A stretch of 64,000 bases of DNA from Candidatus Dadabacteria bacterium (GTDB lineage: Bacteria > Desulfobacterota_D > UBA1144 > Nemesobacterales > Nemesobacteraceae): assembly GCA_009840385.1 (NCBI GenBank), contig VXNX01000013.1, forward strand, positions 324,222 to 388,221, in the 5' to 3' direction. A program made the position numbers and the translations under genes. The notes beneath the pieces were generated by a model. That model searched no databases and was not told the origin of the DNA. It saw nothing but the letters and a program-made list of their open reading frames with translations. This document shows positions 8,570 to 17,790 of the stretch, in pieces; position 1 is the first letter of the stretch, and the number at the start of each line of letters is the position of its first letter.

Positions 8570-9565
8570 ATGAAAGCCATTATCTATCATGAATTCGGAG
8601 AAACTGACGTCCTTAAGTACGAGGAAGTAAGCAACCCGGAGCCTGGACCCGGAGAAGTGCTGGTAGAGGTAAAATCCTCTTCGATAAACTTCGTCGATCT
8701 CAGGCTTAGAAGCGGGAAATCCCCCCGCCCGGTACCCCTGCCGCACATCGGGGGAGTAGACGTGGCGGGCATTGTCTGTGAGAAAAGCGACGACGTATCC
8801 GACGTGGAAATAGGCCAGCGGGTCATAGTCATGCCGGCGGTGCGCTCGGATAGGGGACTCGAAATAGTCGGGGTCAACCTCCACGGAGGATTTGCCGAAT
8901 ACGTAAAGATACCTTCATCGAATGTTGTAGCGATTCCCGAAGGACTTTCCTTCGATGACGCGGCGACGATTCCCACCTGTTACGTTACCGCCTGGTACGG
9001 CTTTTGCGAAAGAGGAAATATCGGCAAGGGAGAGACGGTCCTCGTGCACGCGGCGGGAAGTGGAACGGGGAGCGCGGCGATTCAGGTGGCCAAGCTTTTC
9101 GATTCTTTCGTGATAGCTACCGCAGGAAGTGACGAGAAACTCGAAAAGGCAAAAGAAATCGGGGCCGACGTCACCATAAACTACAACTCCTCGGATCTTG
9201 GAGAAGAACTCAAGCAAGTCACTAAAGAACACAAGATAAACATGATCTTCGATCCCGTGGGAGCTTCCGTGTGGAAGGAGAACACGCAGTATCTGGCCCC
9301 CGGGGGAAAACTTCTGCTAATCGGTGTCGCAGGAGGAGGGGCCACTGAAGCGGCCCTCGGCCCTCTTATCATGAAAGATCTCTCGGTACTCGGAGTAACG
9401 GTGTTTAACGCCCGGGCGGAACATTTCGAAAAAGTCGCCCAGCTTGCCGGTGAAGGAACTCTTAAACCTTCGATACACAGCAGGTTTCATCTGAGCGAAG
9501 CGGCGGCGGCGCAGAAAATTCTCGAAGACCGACAGCAATTCGGAAAAGTCATTCTGAACCCATAA
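8570..9565 (+). CDS. NADPH:quinone oxidoreductase-like protein (zinc-free MDR family)
   Basis: Medium-chain dehydrogenase/reductase of 331 residues. It has an N-terminal GroES-like domain (EVSNPEPGPGEVLVEV) and a Rossmann nucleotide-binding domain with the loop VHAAGSGTGSAAIQVAKL. The structural-zinc cysteine cluster and the catalytic-zinc GHE motif of alcohol dehydrogenases are missing, as in quinone oxidoreductases. AAGGAG lies about 10 bases before the ATG. The preferred substrate cannot be told from sequence. Confidence 0.88.
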   Translation: MKAIIYHEFGETDVLKYEEVSNPEPGPGEVLVEVKSSSINFVDLRLRSGKSPRPVPLPHIGGVDVAGIVCEKSDDVSDVEIGQRVIVMPAVRSDRGLEIVGVNLHGGFAEYVKIPSSNVVAIPEGLSFDDAATIPTCYVTAWYGFCERGNIGKGETVLVHAAGSGTGSAAIQVAKLFDSFVIATAGSDEKLEKAKEIGADVTINYNSSDLGEELKQVTKEHKINMIFDPVGASVWKENTQYLAPGGKLLLIGVAGGGATEAALGPLIMKDLSVLGVTVFNARAEHFEKVAQLAGEGTLKPSIHSRFHLSEAAAAQKILEDRQQFGKVILNP

Positions 9566-9585
9566 GGAAAAGCCGGGGGTTCAAG

Positions 9586-10443
9586 GTGAGCATCAAAAAT
9601 CTGTTCGCGGCGGTCCTGCTTTCCCTGGTAGTTGCTCCTGCCGCGTGCCTGGCAAAAGCGTCGCCTTGTCCCGAAAGCATAATATCGCTTACCTTAGCCT
9701 CAGACGAGATACTGGTTGACATAGTCGGCGACAGGAAAAAGATAGCCGCGCTCACCTATTTCTCGACAGACCCGCTTATTTCAAACGTAGTGGGAAAAGC
9801 GCAGGGAATTCCCCAGGTCCGGGCGAACCTGGAACAGGTAATCGCAAAATCGCCGGATCTCGTGATAGTAGCGGGCCACACTAACCCGAACATACGCTCG
9901 CATCTTCAGACGGCAGGAATAAATGTTCTCGTTCTCAACGAAATCATCTCGCTTGGAACCATAAAAAAGAATATAAAAATGGTGGGGGAGGCTGTCTGCG
10001 AGGAGTCCGCAGCAAAGAGCCTAGTGGAAAACATGGAAAGACAGATCGCCGAGGCCAGAGCAGAAATTCCCCCGCAAGCAAAAGCTCCGACGGTTCTTTT
10101 CTACGGAGCTCCCGGGTTCACTGTCGGCAAACGCACTACCATAAACGACATAATAGAGAGTTCCGGAGCTATCAACCTCCCGGCCCGCCTCGGACTAAGC
10201 GGATACAGAAACATATCGACCGAATACGTGATCCAGAACAACCCTGACCTGGTGCTTACAAGTAGTTATAATCCTTCTCATCCGGATTTTGTCGGCCAGA
10301 TGTTCCAAAATTCAGCTTTCAGGGACAAAAAGATTATAGTCCTTGAGGGAAAACATCTCGATGCCGCGTCTCACTACGCGGCCCTCGGTGTAAGCAAACT
10401 GGTGACCCTGATTTTCAAAGCAAAAAACAATGCCGACCGGTAA
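9586..10443 (+). CDS. periplasmic substrate-binding protein of a B12/iron-complex ABC importer
   Basis: BtuF/FecB-type (TroA-like, PF01497) binding protein of 285 residues. It has an N-terminal signal peptide with cleavage probably near CLAKA, then the two-lobed fold: IISLTLASDEILVDI, LEQVIAKSPDLVIVAGHTNP and YVIQNNPDLVLTSS. The start is a GTG. It overlaps the permease gene by 14 bases and completes a three-gene importer with the next two genes. No cobalamin riboswitch or TonB receptor lies nearby, so the ligand (corrinoid, haem or ferric siderophore) is open. Confidence 0.87.
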   Translation: MSIKNLFAAVLLSLVVAPAACLAKASPCPESIISLTLASDEILVDIVGDRKKIAALTYFSTDPLISNVVGKAQGIPQVRANLEQVIAKSPDLVIVAGHTNPNIRSHLQTAGINVLVLNEIISLGTIKKNIKMVGEAVCEESAAKSLVENMERQIAEARAEIPPQAKAPTVLFYGAPGFTVGKRTTINDIIESSGAINLPARLGLSGYRNISTEYVIQNNPDLVLTSSYNPSHPDFVGQMFQNSAFRDKKIIVLEGKHLDAASHYAALGVSKLVTLIFKAKNNADR

Positions 10444-11467
10444 AAAAACGCTTTCCGTATACGCAATACTTGCCTTCCTGCTTCTGCTGACCGTCGTTGC
10501 GTGCGCATCGCTCGGGGCAGTAAGCGTTCCCTTTGACGAGGTGCTCAGGATAATAGCCCGCAAATTACTCTGGTTAGATGTAGGAGGGGAGATTGAGAAA
10601 ACATACGAACTTATCGTATGGGACGTGAGACTTCCGAGAGTCCTGCTCGCCGCGACTATAGGCGGGGGCCTCTCAATTGTGGGAGCTGTAATGCAGGCAA
10701 TGTTCAGAAACCCCCTGGCCGAGCCCGGAATACTGGGCTGGTCAAGCGGAGGAGCGTTTTTCGCCGTTCTGGCAATCTACACCGGCGTTTATCAGCGGTG
10801 GTTTTTCCTGCTTCCGCTTGTCGCCTTCGCGGGCACCCTTCTTACGGCATATGCGGTCTACGGAATATCCCGCTACAGGGGTTTTGTCGAGAACACGACG
10901 CTTCTTCTCTGCGGAGTGGCGCTCGGAACGCTTTTTGTCTCTCTGACGACTTTCGTGCTCTCCATATCGAGCGCATGGTCCATGAAGGAAATGCTTTTCT
11001 GGATAATGGGCGGAGTCGATTCACGCACATGGACACATTTCGCAATGGCCGCAGCACCAGTGCTCCTCGCCTCGGTCGCCCTGCTTTTCTACGCCAAGAA
11101 CTTAAACGCAAGACTCCTAGGCTACGAGACGGCAAAAACCATCGGTGTTGATATCGAAAAAACGACAAAACACCTCATAATCCTCTCCTCCCTCATAGTC
11201 GGAGCAAGCGTGGCGGTAAGCGGCATAGTCGGTTTCGTCGGACTTATAATTCCGCACTCTGTAAGACTCATAATCGGAGTAGATCATCGTCGGCTTCTTC
11301 CCGCGAGTTTTATCGCGGGAGCCATATTTCTTCCTGTAGCCGATCTCATAGCAAGAACCGTCATGAGCCCAGAGGAACTGCGGCTCGGAATAATCACTTC
11401 CCTTGTCGGAGTTCCTTTCTTCGTATTCTTGCTGAGGAAAAACTTTAACGGGGATAAAATCGCGTAA
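10430..11467 (+). CDS. FecCD/BtuC-type ABC transporter permease
   Basis: Ten-helix permease of the B12/siderophore/haem class, 345 residues. Key segments are WDVRLPRVLLAATIGGGLSIVGAVMQ, NPLAEPGILGWSSGG and VSGIVGFVGLIIPHSVRLI, the last being the coupling region that contacts the ATPase. It overlaps the binding-protein gene and is followed after 1 base by the ATPase gene. Confidence 0.93.
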   Translation: MPTGKKTLSVYAILAFLLLLTVVACASLGAVSVPFDEVLRIIARKLLWLDVGGEIEKTYELIVWDVRLPRVLLAATIGGGLSIVGAVMQAMFRNPLAEPGILGWSSGGAFFAVLAIYTGVYQRWFFLLPLVAFAGTLLTAYAVYGISRYRGFVENTTLLLCGVALGTLFVSLTTFVLSISSAWSMKEMLFWIMGGVDSRTWTHFAMAAAPVLLASVALLFYAKNLNARLLGYETAKTIGVDIEKTTKHLIILSSLIVGASVAVSGIVGFVGLIIPHSVRLIIGVDHRRLLPASFIAGAIFLPVADLIARTVMSPEELRLGIITSLVGVPFFVFLLRKNFNGDKIA

Positions 11468-11468
11468 A

Positions 11469-12242
11469 ATGCAGAAAGAAAAATCATCCATGAAAATATC
11501 GGGTCTTAGCTACGGCGTAAACGGAAAAACCATAGTTGCCGACGCAAGCTTTGAAATCAAAGGGAACGAGCTTCTAGGCATAGTTGGCCCCAACGGCGCC
11601 GGGAAATCCACGCTCCTGCGGCTCCTTACCCGGATAATCCATCCCTCCGGAGGAGACATTCTGCTTGACGGAGAAGATATCTCCCGATACCAAGCAAGAG
11701 AGCTATACAGGAAAATATCTTTTCTCCCCCAGAGTTCCTATTTCGATTTTCCGCTGAGCGTACTCGAGGTAGTGCTCATGGGAAGGTACCCGTATCTCGG
11801 AATTTTCGACAGCGAGACCAAAGAGGATATAAAGCACGCCGAGAACTGTCTTTCGCTCGTGGACATGGACGGGTTCTCTCGCAGAAAAGTGACCACGCTT
11901 TCCGGGGGGGAGCAGCAGAGGGCATTGATTGCGAGAGTGCTTGTGCAGGAAACCGATTTTATTTTTCTTGACGAACCCTCTTCCCACCTTGACATACATC
12001 ATAAGTTCGCCCTTATGGAACTGCTTAGGTCGGTTGCGCAAAAAGGAAAAGGAGTTGCGGTGGTTCTACACGATCTGGGTCTTGCAAGCAGGTTTTGCGA
12101 CAGGATACTGGTGCTTGAGAGCGGACGGATCAAAGCCCTAGGAGAACCATCCCGCGTACTTTCTGAAGAACTTCTTTGGTCAGTGTTCAAGGTAAGAGGT
12201 TCGTGGGATCCCGGAAGCGGAAATCTTCTTGTTTTCCAGTGA
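11469..12242 (+). CDS. BtuD/FecE-type ABC transporter ATPase
   Basis: Cytoplasmic ATPase of the importer, 257 residues: Walker A GPNGAGKST, Q-loop at FLPQSSY, signature LSGGEQQR, Walker B FIFLDEPSSHLD and H-loop VVLHDLG. All catalytic motifs are intact. The ATG at 11469 follows the permease stop by 1 base; an alternative ATG at 11490 (MKISGLSYG) is equally good by homology. Confidence 0.93.
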   Translation: MQKEKSSMKISGLSYGVNGKTIVADASFEIKGNELLGIVGPNGAGKSTLLRLLTRIIHPSGGDILLDGEDISRYQARELYRKISFLPQSSYFDFPLSVLEVVLMGRYPYLGIFDSETKEDIKHAENCLSLVDMDGFSRRKVTTLSGGEQQRALIARVLVQETDFIFLDEPSSHLDIHHKFALMELLRSVAQKGKGVAVVLHDLGLASRFCDRILVLESGRIKALGEPSRVLSEELLWSVFKVRGSWDPGSGNLLVFQ

Positions 12243-12287
12243 ATCCGAGGAGGTTAGAACCGTTTTTTATATTTTCAGGCTGAGAAT

Positions 12288-12317
12288 TTGACAAAAAAAT
12301 TCGATTAACTATATTCT
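12288..12317 (+). promoter_or_regulatory. promoter of the CAU tRNA gene
   Basis: TTGACA at 12288 is followed by TATATT (16-base spacer, 12310-12315) or TATTCT (18-base spacer, 12312-12317). The predicted transcript start is about 12 bases before the tRNA, and the element is AT-rich against its surroundings. Confidence 0.7.
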
Positions 12318-12334
12318 GTTGCCTAGTTTTATTA

Positions 12335-12408
<74 letters not shown>

Positions 12409-12536
12409 GAATTGAGAAACACAGGCCATGAAGGTTCGCAGAGAGAAAATCGAAGCAACTCCCTCCAAAAGCGCAGAAAATACCACTTTTTCCTCTAAAG
12501 AGCACGCTGAGACCGCTTTGCCTGAAGTAAAAGACT

Positions 12537-13238
12537 ATGCAAGAACATATTGAAAGCCTGCAGAAGCTTCAGACAGTTGACTTAAGAATCAGAGAGTTAA
12601 CGGAAGGACTCAGAAAATATCCAAACGAAATCGACAATCTTAAAAAAAACCTCCTGGAAAAAGAAGAATCAATAAAGCTAAAGGAAACCAGCCTCTCGGA
12701 ACTCAAGGAGCAAAGAGACGGCCTCGAGTCGTCGCTTCGCTCCAATCAGGAATCCATAAAAAAATCCGAGGAGAGGCTGTTTGCCATAAAAACCCACAAG
12801 GAATACGAAGCGCTTCAGAAGGAAATAACCGATACCAGAAAGGAAAACCTCGAAATAGAAGACAGGACAATCTCCGTAATGACAGAGATTGAAGAGATCG
12901 AGGCGGTGCTTGCCGAAGAAAAGGAAGACTACGCGTCACTAAAAGAACAATCTGCGGAGCAAATCGCGGAAAAAGAAAAAAAGATTGAAGAACTCCAAAT
13001 TTCCCGTGAACCGGCGGAGAAGGAAAAAAGCGAAATCGTATCAAAGATAGACCCGAAGATACTTCCGCTTTACGAAAAAATCTTCAACAGAAACGGTAGA
13101 GCGCTTGCACTTGCCGAAAACGAGAAGTGCACAAGCTGCAACATAAACATCCCCCCTCAGCTCTACAACGAAATACTGAAACGGACAAAGCTGGTTCAGT
13201 GCCCGAACTGCAAGAAAATTCTTTACACTGGCTCATAA
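12537..13238 (+). CDS. coiled-coil protein with C-terminal C4 zinc ribbon
   Basis: A 233-residue protein of the PF02591 class (CT398/FlgZ-like). Residues 1 to about 180 form a long antiparallel coiled coil rich in Glu and Lys. The C-terminus holds two CxxC pairs (CTSCNINIP and VQCPNCKKIL) forming a zinc ribbon. Proteins of this class act as adaptors; some bind sigma-54 or flagellar components, but the role here is unknown. The ATG at 12537 has no obvious ribosome binding site. Confidence 0.85.
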   Translation: MQEHIESLQKLQTVDLRIRELTEGLRKYPNEIDNLKKNLLEKEESIKLKETSLSELKEQRDGLESSLRSNQESIKKSEERLFAIKTHKEYEALQKEITDTRKENLEIEDRTISVMTEIEEIEAVLAEEKEDYASLKEQSAEQIAEKEKKIEELQISREPAEKEKSEIVSKIDPKILPLYEKIFNRNGRALALAENEKCTSCNINIPPQLYNEILKRTKLVQCPNCKKILYTGS

Positions 13239-13266
13239 CCGTTCAAGCGGTTATCTTCCAAAGAAC

Positions 13267-13683
13267 ATGCCCTCTGGAAAAATAACCGAAGTCTACGTAG
13301 ACGGAGCCTCGAGGGGAAATCCAGGAGAATCCGGCATCGGGGTTCTTGTAATCCGTCCCGACTCGGGCAAAAAGGAGATAAGGGAGTACATCGGCAAGGG
13401 AACAAACAACGAGGCGGAGTACAAGGCGCTCATTAAGGCCCTCGGTTATCTTGCGGCCGAAGGAGGTCCCGCCGCAAAGATTCACACGGATTCTCAACTC
13501 GTCGCAAGCCAGATGAACGGGCTCTGGAAAGTAAAGGATTCGAGGCTAAAACTCTTGTACTCAGAAGCGAAAAGACTCGCTTCCCGGCTCCCGGCACTCG
13601 AGATAGAGTATATCCCAAGGGAGAACAATACCGACGCCGACAGGCTTGCAAACGAGGCCATCGATAGATATTTTAATGACTAG
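13267..13683 (+). CDS. ribonuclease HI family protein
   Basis: RNase H-fold protein of 138 residues, degrading RNA in RNA-DNA hybrids by homology. The DEDD active site is visible: D12 in YVDGASRGNPG, E51 in TNNEAEYKALI, D75 in IHTDSQLV and the Asp of NTDADRLANEA. It resembles the small RNase HI-like proteins often called reverse-transcriptase-like. Its stop codon (13681-13683) directly abuts the RNase P RNA. Confidence 0.9.
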   Translation: MPSGKITEVYVDGASRGNPGESGIGVLVIRPDSGKKEIREYIGKGTNNEAEYKALIKALGYLAAEGGPAAKIHTDSQLVASQMNGLWKVKDSRLKLLYSEAKRLASRLPALEIEYIPRENNTDADRLANEAIDRYFND

Positions 13684-14046
13684 CGAGTCGGCCGCGCGGT
13701 CGCCCGCGGCTTGTACGCGGGAGGAAAGTCCGAGCTTCGCAGGGCAGGGCGCTGGTTAACGACCAGGTGTCGCGAGACAACGGAAAGTGCAGCAGAAAGT
13801 ATACCGCCTAGGCGCCGCAGGCGCCCCGGCAAGGGTGAAAAGGTGGTGTAAGAGACCACCGCTCCGAAAGTGATGGAGGAGGCAAGGCAAACCCCGCCCG
13901 AAGAAAGACAAATAGGAAAACACCCGGACAACTCTCCGGTCAGGGCGGCCCGTCCTGGTTTTCGGGTAGTCGCTTAAGGTATTCTGGTAACAGATATCTC
14001 AGATGGATGACCGTGCTTGACGGAACTCGGCTTACAGGCCGACTCG
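13684..14046 (+). ncRNA. rnpB: RNase P RNA, bacterial type A
   Basis: Catalytic RNA that removes tRNA 5' leaders. Helix P1 is closed by CGAGTCGGCC (13684-13693) pairing with GGCCGACTCG (14037-14046). The universally conserved GAGGAAAGTCC segment of P4 lies near 13720 and the 3' strand AGATGGATGACCGTGC near 14002. A local stem (TCGGC-TTACAG-GCCGA) and six T residues (14047-14052) follow, so the 3' end probably doubles as a terminator. The length is about 363 bases. The 5' end starts one base after the RNase HI stop codon, which suggests processing from a shared transcript. Confidence 0.95.
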
Positions 14047-14121
14047 TTTTTTCCCATCGCAACCCGCGCCCGGATTCAATAATCTCTCCCCCGTCCCATT
14101 GCTTCACATCCATAGAACGAC

Positions 14122-16440
14122 TTATTGCCCCCGCTCAGCCGCTTTCGCCATGCTTTCAAGGACCTGTTCCTTGTAGTCTCGTGCCAACTCAAGGGTCGGG
14201 TCAAGAAAAAGAGCGCGCTCCAAACTCTCAAACGCTTCCTCCGCTTTACCGGTTTTAAAAAGCGCGATGCCGATTTGAGAATGAGTAACTGCGTTATCGG
14301 GTTCGATCTCGGCGAGCGCCTTATAACGGTCCGCTGCTTCCTCGTAACGTTCCTGAAGCAGCAGTAATCCTGCAAGACTACTTAAAGCCTCCTTAAAATT
14401 CGGTGCGGTTCGCAAAGCATCTTCGTAATGGACCTCGGCCTCGTCGTGGCGACCCATCTTCCGAAAAGACTGGCCCGTGAGATAATGCAGAGTAGAAGCC
14501 AAGGGAAAATCGGGCATTAGCTCAAGGGCCCGTTTCATGCTCGAGACGGCTTCCGGGTAGCGGCCTAACCGGTAAAGCGAATCTCCCATTCCGGCGTAGG
14601 CCAAGGTGAAATCGGGATCTAATTCAACAGCGGAGAGATACCACTTGAGTGATTCCTGATGCAGTTTTCGCCCGCGCAGATCCTGGGCCCGGGAAAAAAG
14701 AACTCCCGGGTCACGCGGATTCATCTCCATGCCGAGTTTCACGCTGAGATCAAAGTACTTGTCCGCCTCGCCGTGGCGACCCATCTTCCTTAACCCCTGA
14801 CCTATAAGAGAATGAATCCCCGGCGCTGTAGAGAAGTCAGGTTGAATCTCAAGAGCCCGTTTCATGTTCGAAATTGCCTCCTCGTATAGTTCCAACTGAA
14901 AAAACACCGTTCCCATGCCCACGTGGTTAAGAGGTTTGTCGGGTTCCAGACTGACTGCGGCACGATACCACTTGAGCGATTCCTCGTAGCGCTCCTGCCT
15001 CCTAAGCGCCTCTCCCAGATTCCGAAAAGCCTTCGGGTTAAGCGGAAAGATTTCCAGGGAGCGGCGAAGATAGCTCTCCGCCTCCTCAGATTCGTTGAGC
15101 CTGAGCAAGGCTATGCCCAGATTCTGATGAGCCACCCATGATTGAGGATTAAAAGAGATGACATGCTTAAACAGGGAAACCTCGTTTTTGTAGACGCCTG
15201 TCTGGTTCCAGGTAGCAACGCCTAGTAAGGCGAGCAATGCCAAGGCGATGCCTTTTGCGGCAGATTTGCTGGACACGGATGGCAACCTCTGCACGCCGCG
15301 CGTCGCGGCGGCAGCGAAAAAAACTATAACCCCGGCCCCAGCTAGGTACTGATAGCGATCAGCCACGAACGATTGGCCCATGTAGTTGTAGTCGACGAAA
15401 CCAAGAGTAGGAGACAGAGTGACCGCGAAAAAAAGCGCGCAGGCAAGCGGTCCTCTGCCTATTCGGTGCCGCAAGGTCCAGAAAGCCAAAGCAACCGCTG
15501 CCGCCGCAACGACGTAAACCCAGCCAGCAGGGTCCGCCGCGTCAATTTCCCAGCGGGGATAGACCACTGCTAGGTCTACGGGCCAAAGAAGCCTTTCCAC
15601 ATAGAACCATAAGGCGCGTGAGGCGATAAGCACCCGCTCGTAAACTGAATAGTCAAAAGAAAGGGCAGTATTAGCTTTGTAAAACCATGTGTCGAATCCC
15701 CCGACGATAAGTCCGACAAGAAAAAACGGCGCCGTCAGGATAAAATCCCTCGGCGTAACACGATCCTCTCGCCACCACTGAAAAATCAGGAGAGTCACGG
15801 GCAAGGTGATCGCAATCGACTTACAAAGCAAAGCGACTGCGAACAACAGAAGTGCCGCCACATAGCACCTTGAGCGAGACATCTTGATAAAACGCATCCA
15901 CATAAGAAACGCACTCAGGTAGAACAGCGCTGAGAGCAGATCCTTGCGGGAAATCACCCAAGCAACCGATTCCACATGCAGCGGATGCACAGCAAATATC
16001 GCCGCAGCGAAAAAAGCCCCGGGAATCTCCAAGCGCAGAAGCAGGCGCCAGAGAAGCGCCGTGTTTGCGAAGTGAAGCAGAAGATTAAACACGTGATAGC
16101 CCAGAGGGTGAAAGCCCCAGAGCTTGTGATCAAGCCAGAAAGTCGTATAGAGAAACGGCCAGTAGTGACTCTCCACGGCATCTCTCTGCAGGTAGGCTGT
16201 CGCGGGATCAAACCAAAGCTGCCAGATACCTCCCCAACTCGAGACAGCCTTGAGCTTCGTTAAAAGAAAATCATCCCACACAAACTCCGCCTGAAGAGCC
16301 GGAGAGTAACTTGCCGCTACAAGAAGACCCAGAATCAGCAGCGATGCCACGGGACCCTGCAGCACCCCAAGCCCCGTAACCCTTTCCCGAAAATCCGCCA
16401 GGGTTCCCGCATTCTCCCCATCAGGCCTGTCCCGCGTCAT
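14122..16440 (-). CDS. TMTC-like polytopic membrane protein with C-terminal TPR repeats
   Basis: A 772-residue protein. Residues 1 to about 430 form a GT-C-like membrane domain with the pattern VWDDFLL, YWPFLYTTFWLDHKLWGFHPLGYH and FAVHPLHVESVAWVISRKDLLSALF, shared with TMTC-type glycosyltransferases. The rest is tetratricopeptide repeats. Two blocks of about 109 residues are tandem duplicates (both begin ESLKWY and contain GQ.(L/F)RKMGRH). By analogy it could transfer a lipid-linked sugar in the periplasm, but that is inference. It has its own promoter with an inverted repeat around the -10 and no Shine-Dalgarno. Confidence 0.8.
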   Translation of the reverse strand: MTRDRPDGENAGTLADFRERVTGLGVLQGPVASLLILGLLVAASYSPALQAEFVWDDFLLTKLKAVSSWGGIWQLWFDPATAYLQRDAVESHYWPFLYTTFWLDHKLWGFHPLGYHVFNLLLHFANTALLWRLLLRLEIPGAFFAAAIFAVHPLHVESVAWVISRKDLLSALFYLSAFLMWMRFIKMSRSRCYVAALLLFAVALLCKSIAITLPVTLLIFQWWREDRVTPRDFILTAPFFLVGLIVGGFDTWFYKANTALSFDYSVYERVLIASRALWFYVERLLWPVDLAVVYPRWEIDAADPAGWVYVVAAAAVALAFWTLRHRIGRGPLACALFFAVTLSPTLGFVDYNYMGQSFVADRYQYLAGAGVIVFFAAAATRGVQRLPSVSSKSAAKGIALALLALLGVATWNQTGVYKNEVSLFKHVISFNPQSWVAHQNLGIALLRLNESEEAESYLRRSLEIFPLNPKAFRNLGEALRRQERYEESLKWYRAAVSLEPDKPLNHVGMGTVFFQLELYEEAISNMKRALEIQPDFSTAPGIHSLIGQGLRKMGRHGEADKYFDLSVKLGMEMNPRDPGVLFSRAQDLRGRKLHQESLKWYLSAVELDPDFTLAYAGMGDSLYRLGRYPEAVSSMKRALELMPDFPLASTLHYLTGQSFRKMGRHDEAEVHYEDALRTAPNFKEALSSLAGLLLLQERYEEAADRYKALAEIEPDNAVTHSQIGIALFKTGKAEEAFESLERALFLDPTLELARDYKEQVLESMAKAAERGQ

Positions 16441-16442
16441 AA

Positions 16443-16478
16443 GGCGGGAATCATACCCGCCGGATGGTTCTAAAGCAA
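16443..16478 (-). promoter_or_regulatory. promoter of the TMTC-like gene with inverted repeat bracketing the -10
   Basis: On the minus strand TTGCTT-17-TATGAT stands 9 bases before the ATG. GGCGGG and CCCGCC (16443-16448 / 16456-16461) form a perfect inverted repeat enclosing the -10 hexamer. A second inverted repeat (TAAAGCA / TGCTTTA, 16471-16491) overlaps the -35. This may be a repressor site or an mRNA 5' hairpin. Confidence 0.5.
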
Positions 16479-16556
16479 AGCTTGTGCTTTATCCCACAAT
16501 TCCCGCATAGGCAGGTTCGATATGGTAAGGATTGTCTGGAAAAAAAGCTGGGCGGA

Positions 16557-17756
16557 TTACTTGATAACGACTTTCAGGAACTCTTTTTTCCCGACCTTAA
16601 CCTCGAAAACAGCTTTGTCGGGAAACTCCGAATTTGGATCGGTGTACTTATCCCCGTCTATTACAAGCCCTCCTTGGGATATGAGCCTTTTTGCCTCCCC
16701 TTTGGTGCTGACGGAATCGGACACTTCCAGAACAAGATCAACTACCTTGCGGGAGCCGGGAATGTATTCCTTTTCCTTGGCATCTTCCGGAAAAGATCTT
16801 TTTGAAAACTTGGTTTCAAAATCTCTAGCGGCCTCCAGCGCGCTTTGCGAGTCATGAAGCCATGAGACAATTTCCGAGGCAAGCGCTTTTTTCGCTTCCA
16901 TAGGATGGCGGGCTTTTAGCTTTCGTATCTCCTTTTCATCGCGCATGCTCAGAAGAAGATAGTACCTCCACATAAGATCATCCGAGATCGACATCACCTT
17001 TCCGTATATATCCTGAGGAGATTCATCAAGACCTATGTAGTTTCCAAGGGACTTCGACATCTTTTTTACTCCATCGGTTCCCTCAAGTATCGGAAGAAAC
17101 ACTCCTACCTGCGGGGGCTGTCCGTAATGTCTCTGGAAATCTCTGCCTAGCAGTATGTTGAAGGTCTGATCCGTGCCGCCAAGCTCAACGTCGCAGTGCA
17201 TCTGTACTGAGTCATACGCCTGCACCAAGGGGTATATGAACTCCCTAAGAGAAATCGACACCCCCTCTTTGTATCTCTTTGAGAAATCATCCCGATCCAG
17301 TATCCGAGAAACGTTAACCAGAGAAGTAAGTCCGAGAAGCTCTTCTGATCCAAGGTCGCCGAGCCAGCGGGAGTTTGAAAGAACCCGGGTCTTTTTCTTG
17401 TCAAGAACCTTGAAAACTTGGCGCTCGTAGGTCCTTGAGTTTTTAGCTATCTCCTCTCTTGATATTGACGGGCGGGTTTCACTTCTCCCCGAGGGGTCTC
17501 CTATATAGGCAGTAAAATCCCCTATGAGGAAAAGAACCTCATGGCCGAGAGTCTGAAAATCGCGAAGTTTCTTGAGAATGATCCCGTGGCCCAGATGCAG
17601 ATCGGGAGAAGTGGGATCAAACCCAGCTTTTACCTTGAGGGGGCGGTTGCTCTTTGCCGAAGCTTCAAGCTTCAAAAGGAGCTCTTCTTCGGGAATTATC
17701 GCCTCGGTCCCTCTTTTTATTACCTTTAATTGTTCCTTCGGATCAGAAAAACCCAC
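16557..17756 (-). CDS. tyrS: tyrosyl-tRNA synthetase
   Basis: Class I synthetase charging tRNA-Tyr; 399 residues. HLGH (54-57, in FDPTSPDLHLGHG) and KMSKS (KKMSKSLGNYIGL) are the ATP-binding motifs, and a C-terminal S4 RNA-binding domain (GEAKRLISQGGLVIDG) is present. I chose the GTG at 17756 because AGGAGG lies 9 bases upstream and the protein then begins at the family's usual position. The open frame extends to 17855 but would overlap gltD. It lies 34 bases after gltD. Confidence 0.95.
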   Translation of the reverse strand: MGFSDPKEQLKVIKRGTEAIIPEEELLLKLEASAKSNRPLKVKAGFDPTSPDLHLGHGIILKKLRDFQTLGHEVLFLIGDFTAYIGDPSGRSETRPSISREEIAKNSRTYERQVFKVLDKKKTRVLSNSRWLGDLGSEELLGLTSLVNVSRILDRDDFSKRYKEGVSISLREFIYPLVQAYDSVQMHCDVELGGTDQTFNILLGRDFQRHYGQPPQVGVFLPILEGTDGVKKMSKSLGNYIGLDESPQDIYGKVMSISDDLMWRYYLLLSMRDEKEIRKLKARHPMEAKKALASEIVSWLHDSQSALEAARDFETKFSKRSFPEDAKEKEYIPGSRKVVDLVLEVSDSVSTKGEAKRLISQGGLVIDGDKYTDPNSEFPDKAVFEVKVGKKEFLKVVIK

Positions 17757-17790
17757 CTGAAAATTCCTCCTCGTCGCGTGCAGAGAGTGT